DNA from: Ochotona curzoniae
Taxonomy: Eukaryota > Chordata > Mammalia > Lagomorpha > Ochotonidae
Reading direction: 5' to 3'
Length of the DNA: 64,000 bases
Assembly: GCF_017591425.1 (NCBI RefSeq)
Contig: NW_024467104.1
Location: 124,001-188,000, forward strand
Shown: piece by piece, positions 33,498 through 46,257 of the stretch
How the letters are laid out: each line of letters opens with the position of its first letter
How positions within the stretch are numbered: position 1 is the first letter of the stretch
Notes under the pieces: generated by a model
The model's input: only the letters and a program-made list of their open reading frames with translations
Database searches by the model: none
Told to the model about the DNA's origin: nothing
Program-made: the position numbers and the translations under genes

Positions 33498-34760
33498 ATT
33501 GTAATTATGGAAGCGGTAAACAGTTCAACTGGTTCTGTTGGATACTATTTTTTTTCAAGACAATTAAAAAATGGAACAATGTACCTATCCAGTTTGGAAT
33601 CAATACAACAGAAAAATTCCAGATAGTGAATAAGAGACACATGTGATATTCCATTCTAAATGGAGACAGATTGATGTTCACCTTATAATCTTATTTTTAA
33701 CTTTATATTGAAATTGGAACCTGAAGTTTATTTATCCTTTTCAAAAAAGAAAATAAGCCACTTTTGAAAAGTGTCACAAAAAATTAAAGAGAAAGCAATT
33801 TGGCTAATACTTAGAGCAAATTCTGAGCCCAAAAAGAGTGAGTTTTAAATCATGATTTTCAATATTCTACCAGCACATCAACTTTCTTTTTATTTTAAGA
33901 GTACTCCTATTCCTCAGGAAATTCTATGAGACTTTTTGTGTTGCAGATGAAACTGTATTTTGACATAGCTACTGTCAGTGAGAAATTTTATTAAAAGGCA
34001 TGTTACTGATGAGAAATACATTCAAGTTTTTAATTACAGGATATGTATTTTGAGAAAATTACCATAAGGCAAGTTTTAAATAGATTTGATGATTTTTTTT
34101 TCACTAGTTATTATTGTGTGTGTTTTTTAGAACAGGTTCTGTGATTCTAAAAGCACTAAAGAGCTTATTTTGTGTAAGCAGCATACTTCTTAAAATTTGC
34201 ACTTACACTATTTATGAACCTAAAGGGATTAATTTTATTGTAATCAAAATTTTATTTCTTACCATGTTAAAAAGTCTGTATTTTCTTAGCAGCCAACTTC
34301 ATGCAACTGAAAATCATCATGCTTAGGAAGATAATCCAATGGCAAAAGGGACAGATGTCAAGTTTTCTTTGATTTGTAGTGATTAATACAGAGAATATAA
34401 AAAATGCAGTCTGTGGGAGCACAATTCATACGCCTGGATTTGTTTATTTTATACAACCTTTGTTTATTCTCCTGAAACAGTAGGGCTTTTGTTGTTTTTA
34501 TTATTATTATTATTTGCTACTTGCCTTATGTTAATATTTTTTTGCATTGAGATGTTAAAATCATGATTTAAAATAATATAAAAGTCTGCTGTTATGAATA
34601 CTAGAAAAAAAAAGAAGGAATGAGGGTGCTTGTGGGGAATGTGGCCAAAGGGAAGGTAGGGTGGGAACTGTTATTACTAAGCTCCTTGATATGCTTTGTG
34701 GTACATGTGAAATTTTCCACTTTATACAAATAAAAAGTAATAAAAATAAAGTAAATTCTC
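33498..34760. other. 3' flank of receptor 3
   Basis: No gene. The first 500 bases are alignable with the 3' flank of receptor 5 (51067-51560). The rest is AT-rich and unassigned. Confidence 0.5.
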
Positions 34761-34763
34761 ATT

Positions 34764-34779
34764 ACACACACACACACAA
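34764..34779. repeat. Short (CA)8 run
   Basis: Eight AC/CA units in AT-rich surroundings. Confidence 0.9.
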
Positions 34780-35404
34780 CCAAAGTAAAGCAATCTGATT
34801 CTCTCCCTAAATAGGTGTTGGTGTTGATTGTGACAAATATTAACAATAGGGATAGATGGATGTGGCTTACTGCTGAGAATTGCACAGCATGGCCAGGGTT
34901 GAAGAGCGAGTGGTGTGCAATTAAGGAAAGAAAAAATGCTGAGAGAAGATTTAAAGGTGGGAGAGCGGGCAGAGAAGGAGAGGATTCTCCCAGGCTGAGG
35001 TTCTTGGCTCTGCCCAGGAGCTTGTATTTTCAGGGAAAGCATTACCAACACTAATGCTGAAGTGTCTTCAGGTCCAATATCAGCGAGGAGAGAAATAGCA
35101 TGTGTCCCTTACTATGAAAGCTCTTTGAACTTGTGGGCCTCCCGATGGCTTGACTTTGTCAGCTATGAACTTTAGCAAACTTAACCATGTGGCTTGGCCT
35201 TGGACTTGGCTTTGCTAATGGCAGACTTTGTCAGGCACCATCACCCCAGGAAGCTTCCATTCCAAGATTCCAGGGTCAGTCCTCATTCCATCTCAAACTA
35301 CATTAATTTTTTTTTCTGAGGAGCTCCAGCAGATTACACAGAAACTCCTTTTGCTATTATTTCATAATGATTTATATTTTACAACTATTATGAAATAAAG
35401 TTTA
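34780..35404. other. Intergenic, more GC-rich patch, unidentified
   Basis: Bases 34860-35290 differ in composition from both sides (gagagcgggcagagaagg, gggcctcccgatggcttg). The patch could be an old retroviral LTR or other repeat; I cannot identify it. A 79-codon open frame (34815-35054) has no recognisable domain. Confidence 0.35.
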
Positions 35405-36395
35405 GAAAACATATGATAAAATGGCCAGTGTAAATGGAAAACGATATTCAATATTACCAATAACCAAGAAACTACAAATTGAAGCCGCAATGATGTATCT
35501 TCTCACATGATTTAAAGTGGTTATTAGCAAAGAAGAATCTAGATGGCAAATATTGGGAAAAATGTGGTGAAAAGGAATCCATGTGCATGTTGGTGGGCAC
35601 TGAAGTTGGTAGTTGATACAACCATTATGGAAAACAATATGGAAGTTTTTCAAAAGAAAGAAAATAAGGAACTAGCATATCAATAAGCAATGATTATTCT
35701 ATATATTTATCCAAAAAATAAAACTGGGATCTCAAATAAATCTGCCTTCCAATATTCAATTTGTAAGTATTCACAATATCTAGTAAAGGGGCACCGAGGG
35801 ACACCTGTTGAATGCATGGTAAAGAAAATGAAGTATTATTTAGCCTCAAAAAGAAAAGAAAAATCTGTTGTTTGTGATCATATGTGCACCTGGTTGACAT
35901 CATGTTAAGTGAGGTAAGCCAAAGAAGTAATGCTTTATCTTATTTATAGGAGAGATCTTCACAAAGTTCAGGAAGACCTATGTTATGAAAAAAAAAATCA
36001 CGCATGAATGTCAAGATTCTTTAGCACCAAAATAATTTATTTTTCTAAGCTCATTTTCAATGGGCTTTTTTTGCTCCTGAGTGTGGGCTTTAACAGCAAC
36101 ACTCAGAGAAACAACAGTAGAATAGAAGCTGTCATGGAATGAAGGGTAAATAAAAACAGATGTTGGCAAAGGGACAAAGCTTCAATGATGCAATTTAGGG
36201 AGTTTCTAGAGTCCAATGTATAGCATGGTGGTTATAGTGAGCAGTGTGGTACAAGGACTGAGAAGAAGTGTCCTCACCACATGATCAAAGGCAGAAAGAT
36301 GTTCACTGTGTGACATGATGGATGTGTTAATTAAGTTAAATGTGGTAATCATCTCACAATCTATATATAAAGTTGTAAACATTTTAGTAATTGGG
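35405..36395 (+). mobile_element. Old L1 3' end
   Basis: ORF2 end blocks (aatattgggaaaaatgtgg, tacaaccattatggaaaaca, agtattatttagcctcaaaa, catgttaagtgaggtaagcc) and an old-style 3'UTR with ggttatagtgagcagtgtgg and gtggtaatcatctcacaat. This is an ancient mammalian L1 rather than the lagomorph-specific type. Confidence 0.8.
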
Positions 36396-36403
36396 ATGCC
36401 ATG

Positions 36404-36735
36404 GACCCAGCAAGACGGTCTGGTGGCTAAATCCTTGCCTTGCAAACATCAGCATTCCATATGGTGGCTAGTTTGTGTTCCATCTACTTCACTTCCCAGC
36501 TCCCTGCTTGTGGCCTGGGAAAGCAGTGGAGGATGGCCCAAAGCCTTGGGACCCTGCTTCCATGGGGGAGACCTGGAAGAGGCTCCTGGCCCCTGGCTTT
36601 GGATTGGCAGAGCTCCAGCTGTTGTGGCCACTTGGGGAGTGAATCAGCAGGCACACCTTTTTCTCTGTCTCTCCTCCTCTCTGTAAATCTGACTTTTTAC
36701 AGAGTATAAATAAATAAATCTTTTAAAAAGAATAT
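36404..36735 (+). mobile_element. C-type lagomorph SINE
   Basis: From ggacccagcaagacggtctg through ttgtggcctgggaaagcagt, the gggagtgaatcagcaggc block and an A-rich tail near 36730. Complete, moderately diverged. Confidence 0.92.
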
Positions 36736-38873
36736 ATGCATATGGGATTCCTAATGATCAATTATGCGTCAATTAAGTCAAGATAAAAATGATACCAATG
36801 GTACCACAAAAACATGCTTACTCAATGCATTTCAATATTTCTTTCCTGTAATTGTTTTCCCCCCATTAAAATATATTCCAGTAGATCATTACGCCACAGA
36901 ATTGCTTGGTTTCTTACATTGTTATTCATCAGGAAATAATAAGTTTCTCTGTTTGTTTTTGAGTTCCATTAATTTCAGATATTCATTCTGTGTTATTGAA
37001 ATATTCAGAAAGGTATAGCAATGTTGGCCTGTTAAACTACTGTTCTGTGATCATGGGCACACATATACAGCAGCTCTATATTTATACTACCAATTTGCCT
37101 GTTTGAAACCATAAGACAAACTCAAGAGTTGGCCTCTTGGGGGATGACGCTGATTTTTCTGTATTTGGATCAAGATTTGAGTGACCTTCTCTGAAATCAG
37201 CCTTCTGATTTTCTGAGTGTGAGTTCAGATGCTGTCTGGAATGGCATAGATTAAGCTCTCACGTTCATTACATGTGCCTTGTTTGCAAGTCATGATGTTA
37301 GTAAGCACATATTTCGTTTCTGCCCAGGCTAGTTGCTTCTTTTCAGTTATTTGACCTCAGGTTGCTCTTCTATGCTTTAATCCCCAGAGGACATGGTTCC
37401 ATAAATCTTATTCTACACAGTGAGTGTCCTGCGGTATCTATGGAGGTGCAGTGTCTATCCTCACATCTATTTCCAGGAAAATGATTAAGGCCCTAGTGAA
37501 TTCAATTAGTGAAGACTCACCCTCAGGGGTGTGCCAGTTGAAAGACTCACCAATGGATGCTGTAATTCAAATGTAGGCAAAGTGACCACAGGCACCTCAG
37601 AGAGCATGGGCCTATGTCAGTATTCACAGGTGCATCTTTTGTAGGGATGAGAGTGATGGAGCTGCGACATGATGACTTAGGGAGTAAAATTACTCTCCAG
37701 TCTTTAGGAGATGTGAAGTTCAGCTAGGTGGGATGAAGAGAGGCTGACGTAGCTGTCTGAAATTCAAAATTTTGTAGCGGTTGTTTCATTATTTCACCTC
37801 AGTGGTATGTAACACAAATTGCAAATGTTTGAATTGATAATTTTTTGAAAGTAAAACCAACATCTTTACAATGACTACAAAATTTGATGATTTAAAAAAA
37901 AATCTTAAGATGTCAATTTCACTCATATATTTTACTTTTTGTACAACTATGTATTTGCTGCAAATCAAAGAAAACATGACACTTGTCATTTTTGAATCTT
38001 CCTAATTTCAGAATTCTGCTCAAAAACGTTTAACCCTTTATTTGTTACTCAGGCAAATTTTTACAATCAAGTTTTGCGTACTTCTATTCAATGTCATGAT
38101 TCAGACTTCTTTCACTTAAAGGACATTATTGATATGAATTTTTAATTCCAGAAATTTAAATTTAAATTATTATTAATTTTTTAAGACAGACAAATCTGAC
38201 TCCTTGCAAGGTTGCATCGAGTTGATCAGAAGGAAATATTTCAAGTTCTACTGTTGGTGTGTGTGCTATTAAATGCACATGGTATCAGCGGAAAAGGCTG
38301 TTATGCTCTGGGATAATGCAGAAGCCAAATTCAGAACCTGAACTGAAGGACTGTCTCCTTGGGCAGCAAGCCAGGAAATGTACTTATCTGTAAGATCCTG
38401 TCCTAGGTTTTCCATTATGTCACAGTACCTGGTGATATGAAAACTTAGATATTTTAAAGTTTTTATGTGATTCCAATGATAAATTGTACTGAGGATTCTT
38501 TGTGATTGCTGAAATATATGTGGATTTATTCCATTATTTAATATTTTCTGGATATCTTAGTGCTATAAAAACTATTAATAGATTTGCCTCCCTAACTTCA
38601 CTTCTTAGTAACTTAGCAATTCAAAGGTGAATCATTTTTAGAAAATTTTCAAAGAAAAGTCATGTGAAAAAAGGACTGCAGTTTACTGGAATCAGAAAAA
38701 GAACTGAGTTCATGTGTCTGCTTGAAGATACGGCGAAGCAATGAGGTAGATTTTTTTTTTTAAACTTAAGGTTGGAGTGCCCTGAATATTGAGATAAAGA
38801 GTAGATGGTTGTCCTTCCTGGGATTGCCTTAAGAAGCAGAACATTGATGAGTACTGATGTTTCTAATGCTATG

Positions 38874-38913
<40 letters not shown>

Positions 38914-39680
38914 AGTTTCCCTTCCTTCCTCTCTTCTAGAATTCTGGCTTGAATTCTTCTCTCCCTTTCAGTTGCTTTTACCCCAAAATCACAATCACAA
39001 ATGTTTGCCAAGACAAAACAAGTATATCTATCGACGTTAATCTTCCCTATTGTGTCACGTTTATACTTCTAAGTGAGAACATATATCTATGCTAATATCA
39101 CTCTGCTTATTTCACTATTCTGCAATAAAACTTGCAGAAATTTCTCTAAGAGTACTGGTAAAACTTAGAATTAATTCTTTTAAAATTTCCATGTTATATT
39201 TACTTACATTTAATATTTTTTTGTATTTTATTCTTTATTTATTGAGTAGCATTCACTTTAACATTTTTAATTTTGTTTTTGGTTTTTTTATTTCTTCATA
39301 GATAATGGCGCAAATGATGTCACAAGTGTAGCCTATGAACTAAGGCTTTTAAATTCTGTAGGAGAAATTCTAAAATGTACTTCGTGGCTTAAAAATGCAT
39401 AACCATATATGGATGTCTGACAAGGATTACTGAGTTGCTTTCCAAAAAATTGTTAACACTCACATTTTTAGTAACATTTCCAGAAAGTAGCCTCCTGTAT
39501 TTTTCATGGTCATGAATATTATCACTTTGGAAACTTATCATTCTGTTTGATACAGAGTAGTACTACTTTTCTCATTTTGTGATTTTCTGAATACAGATGA
39601 ATTTCAGCAGTCTACCATATGTCTGCTGCCAGTTCAATGTACTCTGCTTTAATTGCCTTTCCACAAAATTTTTTCACTTT
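36736..39680. other. Intergenic DNA
   Basis: No gene or well-defined mobile element recognised, apart from the TG microsatellite at 38875-38912. A GC-richer patch near 37400-37740 has the motif gaaagactcacc or agactcaccctc twice, 20-50 bases apart. Short open frames (up to 84 codons) are not credible. Confidence 0.45.
38875..38912. repeat. (TG)n microsatellite
   Basis: About 19 uninterrupted TG units. Confidence 0.97.
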
Positions 39681-39689
39681 AATATTTTT

Positions 39690-40020
39690 ATTAATTTTCA
39701 AACATTTAGTTATTTATGTGAGAGGCAGAAAGAGACAGAGAGACAGGGGTAGGTGGGTAGAGAGACGAGAGATGATAGGAAACTCCATCTACAGATGTAT
39801 CACTCTCTAAATGTCTGCAACAACTAGCAATCTGACGTTCAGAGCCACAGCGGAATCCAGGTCTCCCAAGGGGCGGCAGCAAGTCAACCACTTGCACCAT
39901 CATTGCTGTCTTCAAGAATCTGCATTAGCAGAAGTCAGAAACAAGAGCTGGGGCTGCGCGTCCAACTCGAATATCTGACATGGAACTCCAGGCTCTTAGC
40001 CATTCTCTTAAATGGAAGAC
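39690..40020 (-). mobile_element. Old C-type SINE, antisense
   Basis: Tail (tttagttatttatgtgagag), purine-rich gagacagagagac, the tctccca block and the head near 40015. Strongly diverged. Confidence 0.65.
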
Positions 40021-40683
40021 CAAACGCTCACCTCTCTATTTTTAGATACTATCTGTATGTACATCTCCTACCACATAATTATTTTTACCCTTTGACTTTT
40101 TGATGTCCTTTCCTGAATTCTTAAGAAATTTTGTGATTGTGAAATACGTGTTTTTGTGATTTCATTTAGAAAAGATTTTTCCAGCCTAGAATGCAGGCAG
40201 TGGTTTCCTTTGCTAACCTGAAGTTGAATATAAACTTTACATAGTTTACAATAAACTGTTATTATGTTTTACCCTATTTCTGTTTATAGAAATAGTAATA
40301 TGTGCAACTTTATTATCTTTCAGATGGAAATTGTTGCAGTGGATTTATTTAATTAATATGCTGTCCTTTCATCACATATTTCTTTAACTACTTCTCTGTA
40401 CATTATTCTGATACATCAGTAAAACAAGAGATCATGCTTTTTAAAACCAAACTTTTCAATTTGAAGTGATTTTTAGATTCATCATAAGTTACAAACATAT
40501 TCTAGAGTTTCCATGCATTCTCCAAGCTCTTCCCAAGGTACTTGGGTCATGTCAGATGTTGTCTCTGGGTTGATGTTTTAATCAACCTCATAATCTCTCG
40601 ATAGTTATGGGACATAATGCATTTCAGTAGCAATTTCTGGATGAATAATACATTCCCCCTAAGATTTTTCAGTCACCAAAGCA
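40021..40683. other. Intergenic DNA upstream of receptor 4
   Basis: AT-rich, no coding region, nothing else recognised. Confidence 0.45.
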
Positions 40684-40696
40684 ATTATATTTGCAG
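40684..40696 (+). other. Possible 3' splice site before receptor 4
   Basis: attatatttgcag ends in AG at 40695-40696, 32 bases before the ATG. The pyrimidine tract is weak, so this is tentative. Confidence 0.35.
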
Positions 40697-40728
40697 GTAA
40701 TTTGAAATAAGAACATGTAGGTGGACAC

Positions 40729-41646
40729 ATGGAACCAAGGAACAATGTCACTGAATTTGTCCTCTTGGGGCTCACTGAGAGCCCCCAGGGTCAGAAGATA
40801 TTATTTGTGGTGTTCCTGTTCATCTACATAGTGACAATGGTAGGTAATCTACTCATCGTAGTAACTGTGGTCGTCAGCCCAACCTTGGATGCCCCTATGT
40901 ACTTCTTTCTTGGCTACTTGTCATTTATGGATGCTGTCTATTCCACAACAGTCTCCCCAAACATGATTATAGACTTGCTGTATGAGAAAAAAACCATTTC
41001 CTTCCAAGCTTGCATGACCCAGCTTTTTATAGGGCACCTATTTGGTGGAGCTGAGATTTTGCTCCTGGTTGTCATGGCCTATGACCGCTATGTGGCCATC
41101 TGTAAACCCCTGCATTACTTGACGATCATGAGCCAACGCGTATGTGTTGGGCTGCTTCTGCTAGCCTGGGTCGGAGGCTTCGTGCATGCTGTCGTCCAGC
41201 TTCTCTTTGTTTACAACCTTCCCTTCTGTGGCCCCAATGTCATCGACCACTTCATCTGTGACATGTATCCCTTATTAAAACTTGCCTGCACCGATACCTA
41301 TGTTATTGGCCTCACTGTGGTTGCCAATGATGGGGCCATCTGTGTGGTCATCTTTGTGCTCCTACTCATTTCCTATGCGGTCATTCTGCACTCCCTGAAG
41401 AACCTCAGTCAGGAAGGGAGACGCAAAGCCTTGTCCACCTGCGGCTCCCACATCACCGTGGTGGTCCTCTACTTTGTTCCTTGCATGTTTATGTATGCGA
41501 GACCCCCTTCCACCTTGCCCATTGACAAATCCTTGACTGTGTTTTACACTGTGATCACCCCTATGTTGAATCCTTTAATTTATACTCTGAGAAATGCAGA
41601 GATGAAAAATGCCATGAAGAAGCTCTGGACCCGAAAAAGAAAGTGA
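40729..41646 (+). CDS. Odorant receptor family 4 (OR4A/OR4C-like)
   Basis: Intact 305-residue class II odorant receptor. Landmarks: NVT 6-8, GN 39-40, APMYFFL 55-61, TM3 C95, [10 protein letters not shown] 116-125, extracellular-loop-2 cysteines 167/177/187, SY 215-216, [13 protein letters not shown] 233-245, [12 protein letters not shown] 278-289, and a basic tail (TRKRK). The N-terminus [10 protein letters not shown] fits the family exactly, and stops precede it, so the start is secure. Its TM3-TM4 half resembles receptors 3 and 5 ([13 protein letters not shown]), while its C-terminal half resembles receptors 1 and 2 ([23 protein letters not shown]). It may be an older intermediate or a conversion product. 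The ligand is unknown. Confidence 0.96.
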   Translation: MEPRNNVTEFVLLGLTESPQGQKILFVVFLFIYIVTMVGNLLIVVTVVVSPTLDAPMYFFLGYLSFMDAVYSTTVSPNMIIDLLYEKKTISFQACMTQLFIGHLFGGAEILLLVVMAYDRYVAICKPLHYLTIMSQRVCVGLLLLAWVGGFVHAVVQLLFVYNLPFCGPNVIDHFICDMYPLLKLACTDTYVIGLTVVANDGAICVVIFVLLLISYAVILHSLKNLSQEGRRKALSTCGSHITVVVLYFVPCMFMYARPPSTLPIDKSLTVFYTVITPMLNPLIYTLRNAEMKNAMKKLWTRKRK

Positions 41647-42499
41647 TGTGGCAGGAAAGTGTATTATCTATTTTTGATGGAGCTTTGCTCCCTCGAGGAG
41701 AGACAAGTTTAATTTTTGCCTTCAAGAGCTGAGTTACCTTTATTGGCCTCTGCAGTAGAACCAATTGAACCCCCAACTGTGAGGACACTTTAGTGGGCTA
41801 TTCTTGATTTTTCAGTTGTAACATTTATTCCTTAGGTTTAGTTACTTTTGCACAATGAAAAAAAAAAAGCTTGATATGTGAATTCTAAAGTATTTTTATG
41901 TAATATGTATTTTTAAGATTTTTATAACTTATGATAAATATATTTTCTTATAATGTAGTTTCTTTGAAATTAAAGATTTGTGTGCTGTAATTAATGCTGT
42001 GATTTGTCTCCCTTAATGGAAATGTTTCTTATTTGCTCTTAAATAAAGTTAATGCATTCTTAGAATTACTTGAATCTATTACATGTTTCTGAAAAATAAA
42101 ATAGAATTAACATGCAAAAACTTGGTTCACACTTCTTGAAACATATATATATCATATTAATCTGATGTGTGTGTTTTATTTGTACATTTACAAGATGTTT
42201 ACATATAAAATTATATATTGCTCAGCAATTAAGGTTGAAGAAGAATTTTAATGTTTACCATAAAGGCATGCAAAAAGAACCCTAATGAATAAGGAAGATG
42301 GGCAGTGCAACTAAGCCTTATTTATTTTTCCAACTGAAAAGTCATAATCAGTTCCTCAAGTGGAGCAGTTATGTTTGGTGCCACAATTTCATTAAATGGC
42401 TCATTACCCTTCAAGGATGGCTCAGAATATCTGATCATACCTTTGCTATTTTTAAATATCTCAATCTCCTTATTACAGTATGCGTGAACTTCTAAGTGT
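41647..42499. other. 3' flank of receptor 4
   Basis: AT-rich, no gene. AATAAA-like signals occur at several places (for example near 42040 and 42096), none of which I can single out as the receptor polyadenylation site. Confidence 0.45.
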
Positions 42500-42705
42500 T
42501 CAGAAACCTGCAGCAGCAGGGGCTGAGGCAGGCAAAAGCCAGGAGCACAGGATTCAATCTGAGTCTTTCATGTGGATGGCAGGGACCCAGGAGTGCGCCA
42601 TCACCTTTTGCCTCCCAGGGAGAGCATTATCAGGAAGCTGGAATCAGAAGCTCAGCTGGAACTGGAATATTAGCACCCAAAGTGGGATGCAGGCATCTTA
42701 GACAG
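42500..42705 (-). mobile_element. Truncated old SINE, antisense
   Basis: Blocks gaggcaggcaaaagccagga, gtctttcatgtggatggca, and ggaagctggaatcagaagc match the older CSINE order. Tail and head are missing or eroded. Confidence 0.6.
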
Positions 42706-43018
42706 CTTCTTGACTGCTTTGTCCATTGCCTACCTCATGCTCTCTTCTCATGTTCAATGTAGGTGTGCAATAATAGCATTGTTTCTTGACATTTACTATA
42801 AATGCTTATCTTGTATTATTTGTGTTATGTGTGTTTGTGTACAGATATTTTATTTTGATACCCTTTTGATTTTTAAATTTCTTCTATTGAATCACATTTG
42901 CAAAAGTATTCTCCTTCAGTGACATGATACATTTTAGCATTTTTTTATAACTTCAAAGATTTTTTTTCTTCTAATCCATTGCTGATTTATTTTGTTTGTG
43001 ATAAAAATTCTTACTATT

Positions 43019-43352
43019 GGGCCCGGCGCGGTGGCGCAAGTGGTTAAGTCCTCGCCTTGCACGCCCGGGATCCCATATGGGCGCCGGTTCTAATCCCGGC
43101 AGCCCCGCTTCCCTTCCAGCTCCCTGCCTGTGGCCTGGGAAAGCAGTCGAGGACGGCCCAAAGCTTTGGGACCCTGCACCCGCGTGGGAGACCCGGAAGA
43201 GGCTCCTGGCTTCGGATCGGCATAGTATCGGCCCGTTGCGGCTCACTTGGGGAGTGAATCATCGGACGGAAGATCTTCCTCTCTGTCTCTCCTCTCTGTA
43301 TATCCGCCTTTCCAATAAAAAATAATAAAAATAAAATCTTTAAAAAAAAAAA
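43019..43352 (+). mobile_element. Very young pika-type C SINE with target-site duplication
   Basis: Almost unmutated element (head gggcccggcgcggtggcgca, B box ggttctaatcc at 43086-43096, A-run tail). Flanked by aaaaattcttactatt at 43003-43018 and 43353-43368. Its CpG-rich head is intact, which points to a recent insertion. Confidence 0.97.
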
Positions 43353-43398
43353 AAAAATTCTTACTATTTATTTGCATTTGACAAAAACAGTCTCTCTT

Positions 43399-43715
43399 GG
43401 GCCCAGCTTGATGGTTCAGTGGCTAAATGCTTGCCTTGAATGAGCCGGCATTGTATACAGGTGCCAGTTTATGTTCTGGCTGCTCCACTTCCCATCCAGC
43501 TCCCTGCTTGTGGCCTGGGAGAACAGTTGAGGATGGCCCAAAGCATTGGCACCCTGCATCCACGTGGGAGACATGGAAGAGCCTTCTGGCTCCTGGCTTT
43601 GGTTTGGCTTAACCCCAGCCATTGTGGGGAGTGAACCAGCATATGGAAGATCTTTTTATCTCTCCTTCTTTCTGTAAATCTGCCTTTCCAATAAAAACTA
43701 AATAAATCTTTTTTA
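43399..43715 (+). mobile_element. C-type lagomorph SINE
   Basis: Head gggcccagcttgatggttca, body blocks and A-rich tail complete. The bases ctctctt on both sides (43392-43398 and after the tail) are probably the target-site duplication. Older than its neighbour at 43019. Confidence 0.92.
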
Positions 43716-44039
43716 AAAAAACTCTCTTAATCTCTCCCTCTTTTTAAGAAACTTGCAATGCTTAAATGTTATTCTTCCCAATAAAACTTGGTGCCTTTTG
43801 TAAAGCTTGAAAATGTTAGATAGTAATTTCATGACTTTATAAATTAATTTGAAGGGTATAGAATACTAATGTCTCAATTTCCTATCTGGAAGGAGAACCT
43901 ATTGTGAAGGCTTGATTGGTAAATTTAGATTAAGCTTATGGATTCTATACCTGCCTTACCTTGAACTTTATTTTAAAAGGTAATTCTTTTTTATATTTAA
44001 GTAACTTTTGTCAATAAACTAGCCAAAAAAGAGCTTAGG
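43716..44039. other. Intergenic DNA
   Basis: AT-rich, nothing recognised. Confidence 0.45.
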
Positions 44040-44540
44040 ATATTTTTTATTGTGAATTATATGTTACAGTATATAAACATGTATAGGATATAAATATGTA
44101 TATATATAAAATTTATATAGTATATAAATGGTATATAATTAGTGGTGCACTATGCAAGATGAAGATATATATATATATTATGAAGATATATATATATTTA
44201 TATACTTATATACACATAGTATATGGTATATGGCATATATGGTATATTTATAGTATAGAATATACTATAAATATACCATACTATGGTATATATTATAGAA
44301 TATACTATAAATATTCTAAATATTCTATATATTATAGAATATACTATAAATATACCATACTATGTATAACATATGTAGTATACACATTCATATTTATATT
44401 ATGGTATATAATATAAATATAGTATAGATTTATAGATATACTATAAATATGTATTTTAAGTGTAGTATATAGATGTATATATTATACTATACTTAAAATA
44501 CATATTTATAGTATATATTATGTATAGATGTATATATTAT
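44040..44540. repeat. TA-rich satellite-like block with nested palindromes
   Basis: About 500 bases almost only of A and T. Repeated units include tagaatatactataaatat (three times between 44255 and 44360) with the mirror unit accatactatgg. The clearest palindrome has arms 44438-44461 and 44491-44514, exact reverse complements over 24 bases. Long open frames here are artefacts of low complexity. Confidence 0.93.
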
Positions 44541-46255
44541 GCAAGTCCTTATTAAAGGCTTTCATGACACTTACTATCTAATGTCTAATTTACTATGAGA
44601 TGAAATACAGATGCTCACTGCAGTCAATGACAACCCATGTCAGAATATCACTGGAAGCCCTTTGGCACTGTTCCATTGTTGGAAACACAACAATTGGCCT
44701 CTTGTATAAAAAAGATTTTTAGTTGATATTGTATTGAAATTAAAGGATTGAATGAAAAGAATGAGGAACATTATGGTTATGTCTGATGCAGATTCAAGTC
44801 TTGATCAATGCCCTCCAGTCCAAATATAGCTTCACATCTCTGATTAGCTCTGTTTTCACAATTAGAAGGTCAAGGCCACCAGTCCAGGTCCAGGCTCTCT
44901 GCTTTGGAACCTCAGGGGTTTCTGGACAGAGTAAAGGCCCTCTTGGTATGGAGATGGTTGGGTAAGGTAATCTTGTTCCTTTCTTCCTGCTGAAATCGTA
45001 TCTGGCTGCCCTAAGTACCTCATAATAGGAAAGTCATAATTTATTCTTTTACTTTACAGATTTTGCTTTTGCATCATGAGTTTTTTGTGTTTCTTGGCAC
45101 TCAGCAATTTTTTTCTTGGTGTGACTCAAGTCTTCATCCTCTAGGGATCATTCTAGGGAGGAAACTGCTCAGAGGAGATTGCTTTGTTTGAATCCATTCC
45201 AAACATTCTAGTACACTCTTGTATAATGACCTTACATTGGTGATGCAAGGGGACATAGGCAGTGTCTGCACATATAAAAGGAAGGATGATTTTTCTGATA
45301 GAATGGCCCAGGAGATTTCTACAACTTAAATTTACACCAAAGCTGAAGTATATTTTCAGTTGACACCTAGTATTCTAAGGAAGGTGTTCTGCTGCTGTGT
45401 TTATTGTTGCTTTTTGGCACTTTTGAGAAGTCTCAATTTCCTCTGAAAATATTGGAAAGGCACAATGGCACGTTTTAACTTAGAAATGAGTGGTCATAGC
45501 AATACTCTACCTGAATGACTGTTAGACTTGTGATACCTGCTTCTACATTTGCAAAAGCTCTGTCTTTGGCTGTCCCATGGAGCCAAATACCACCCATGTC
45601 TGGTAAGGTGCAATTTTTAGCAGTTTGGCACATAAATGTCATCAGACATTTCCTAAGTCTTTTATGGTTACTTCATTATAACTCTTCTAGAGGAAAAAAT
45701 CCACATGGCTATTCTAATGTTTTAATTTTTATTGATTTTTGCCATCAAATATTGGACAAGGCTAGATTAATTTTATTAATTAGGTCAAGCTTTTTTTTCT
45801 TTTCTGTGCAGCAAGCTTCTCAGCAGGTAAGAGCGTTCACCTGTTTTGATGGCATAATTTAATATTGGCATTATATTTAAATGTCTTTGTATTCTATGTG
45901 CCCATTTTGGATGTTTCTACACTTATCAGAAAGACTGAGATAATGAGAAGCCTGTTTAAAAAGAAACAATCTGTAGCAACTTTGTAATCTTTGTGGATGC
46001 TCTGGGTAGCCCTTACATCATGCTGTGCTCTATGATGACACGTAGACACGAGAGGTATCCAAAGTCACCCTCGTTAAAGAAGGGCTAGAATAAAAAATGT
46101 GAGTTCTTAAAATGGCTGACAAAGGACACTTTAAAATTCCTGTGATATTCTGAAATGTAGGTGATATGTTATATGCCATTTAATTTAACTGGATACATGA
46201 GACTTGGAAAATTAAGCTGGCTATATGGAGAAATTAACTAGAACTTACAAAGCAT
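44541..46255. other. Intergenic DNA, older duplication unit D
   Basis: 44690-45450 is alignable with 28260-28890 (unit C, upstream of receptor 3). A 115-codon open frame at 45515-45862 has no recognisable domain and no supporting context. No gene called. Confidence 0.45.
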
Positions 46256-46257
46256 GT

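Noticed and set aside
38829..39011. Frame with a His-Thr run, and similar at 62274-62486 and 20873-21082
   Set aside because: Translation of TG/CA microsatellites.
43019..43110. tRNA-like A and B boxes
   Set aside because: They are the internal RNA polymerase III promoter of the SINE, not a tRNA gene; no cloverleaf or CCA-proximal acceptor stem is formed.
44096..44416. 106-codon frame rich in I and Y
   Set aside because: Product of the TA-rich low-complexity block.
45515..45862. 115-codon plus-strand frame
   Set aside because: No domain and no context. It lies in the diverged upstream arm of unit D, whose counterpart in unit C has no matching frame.
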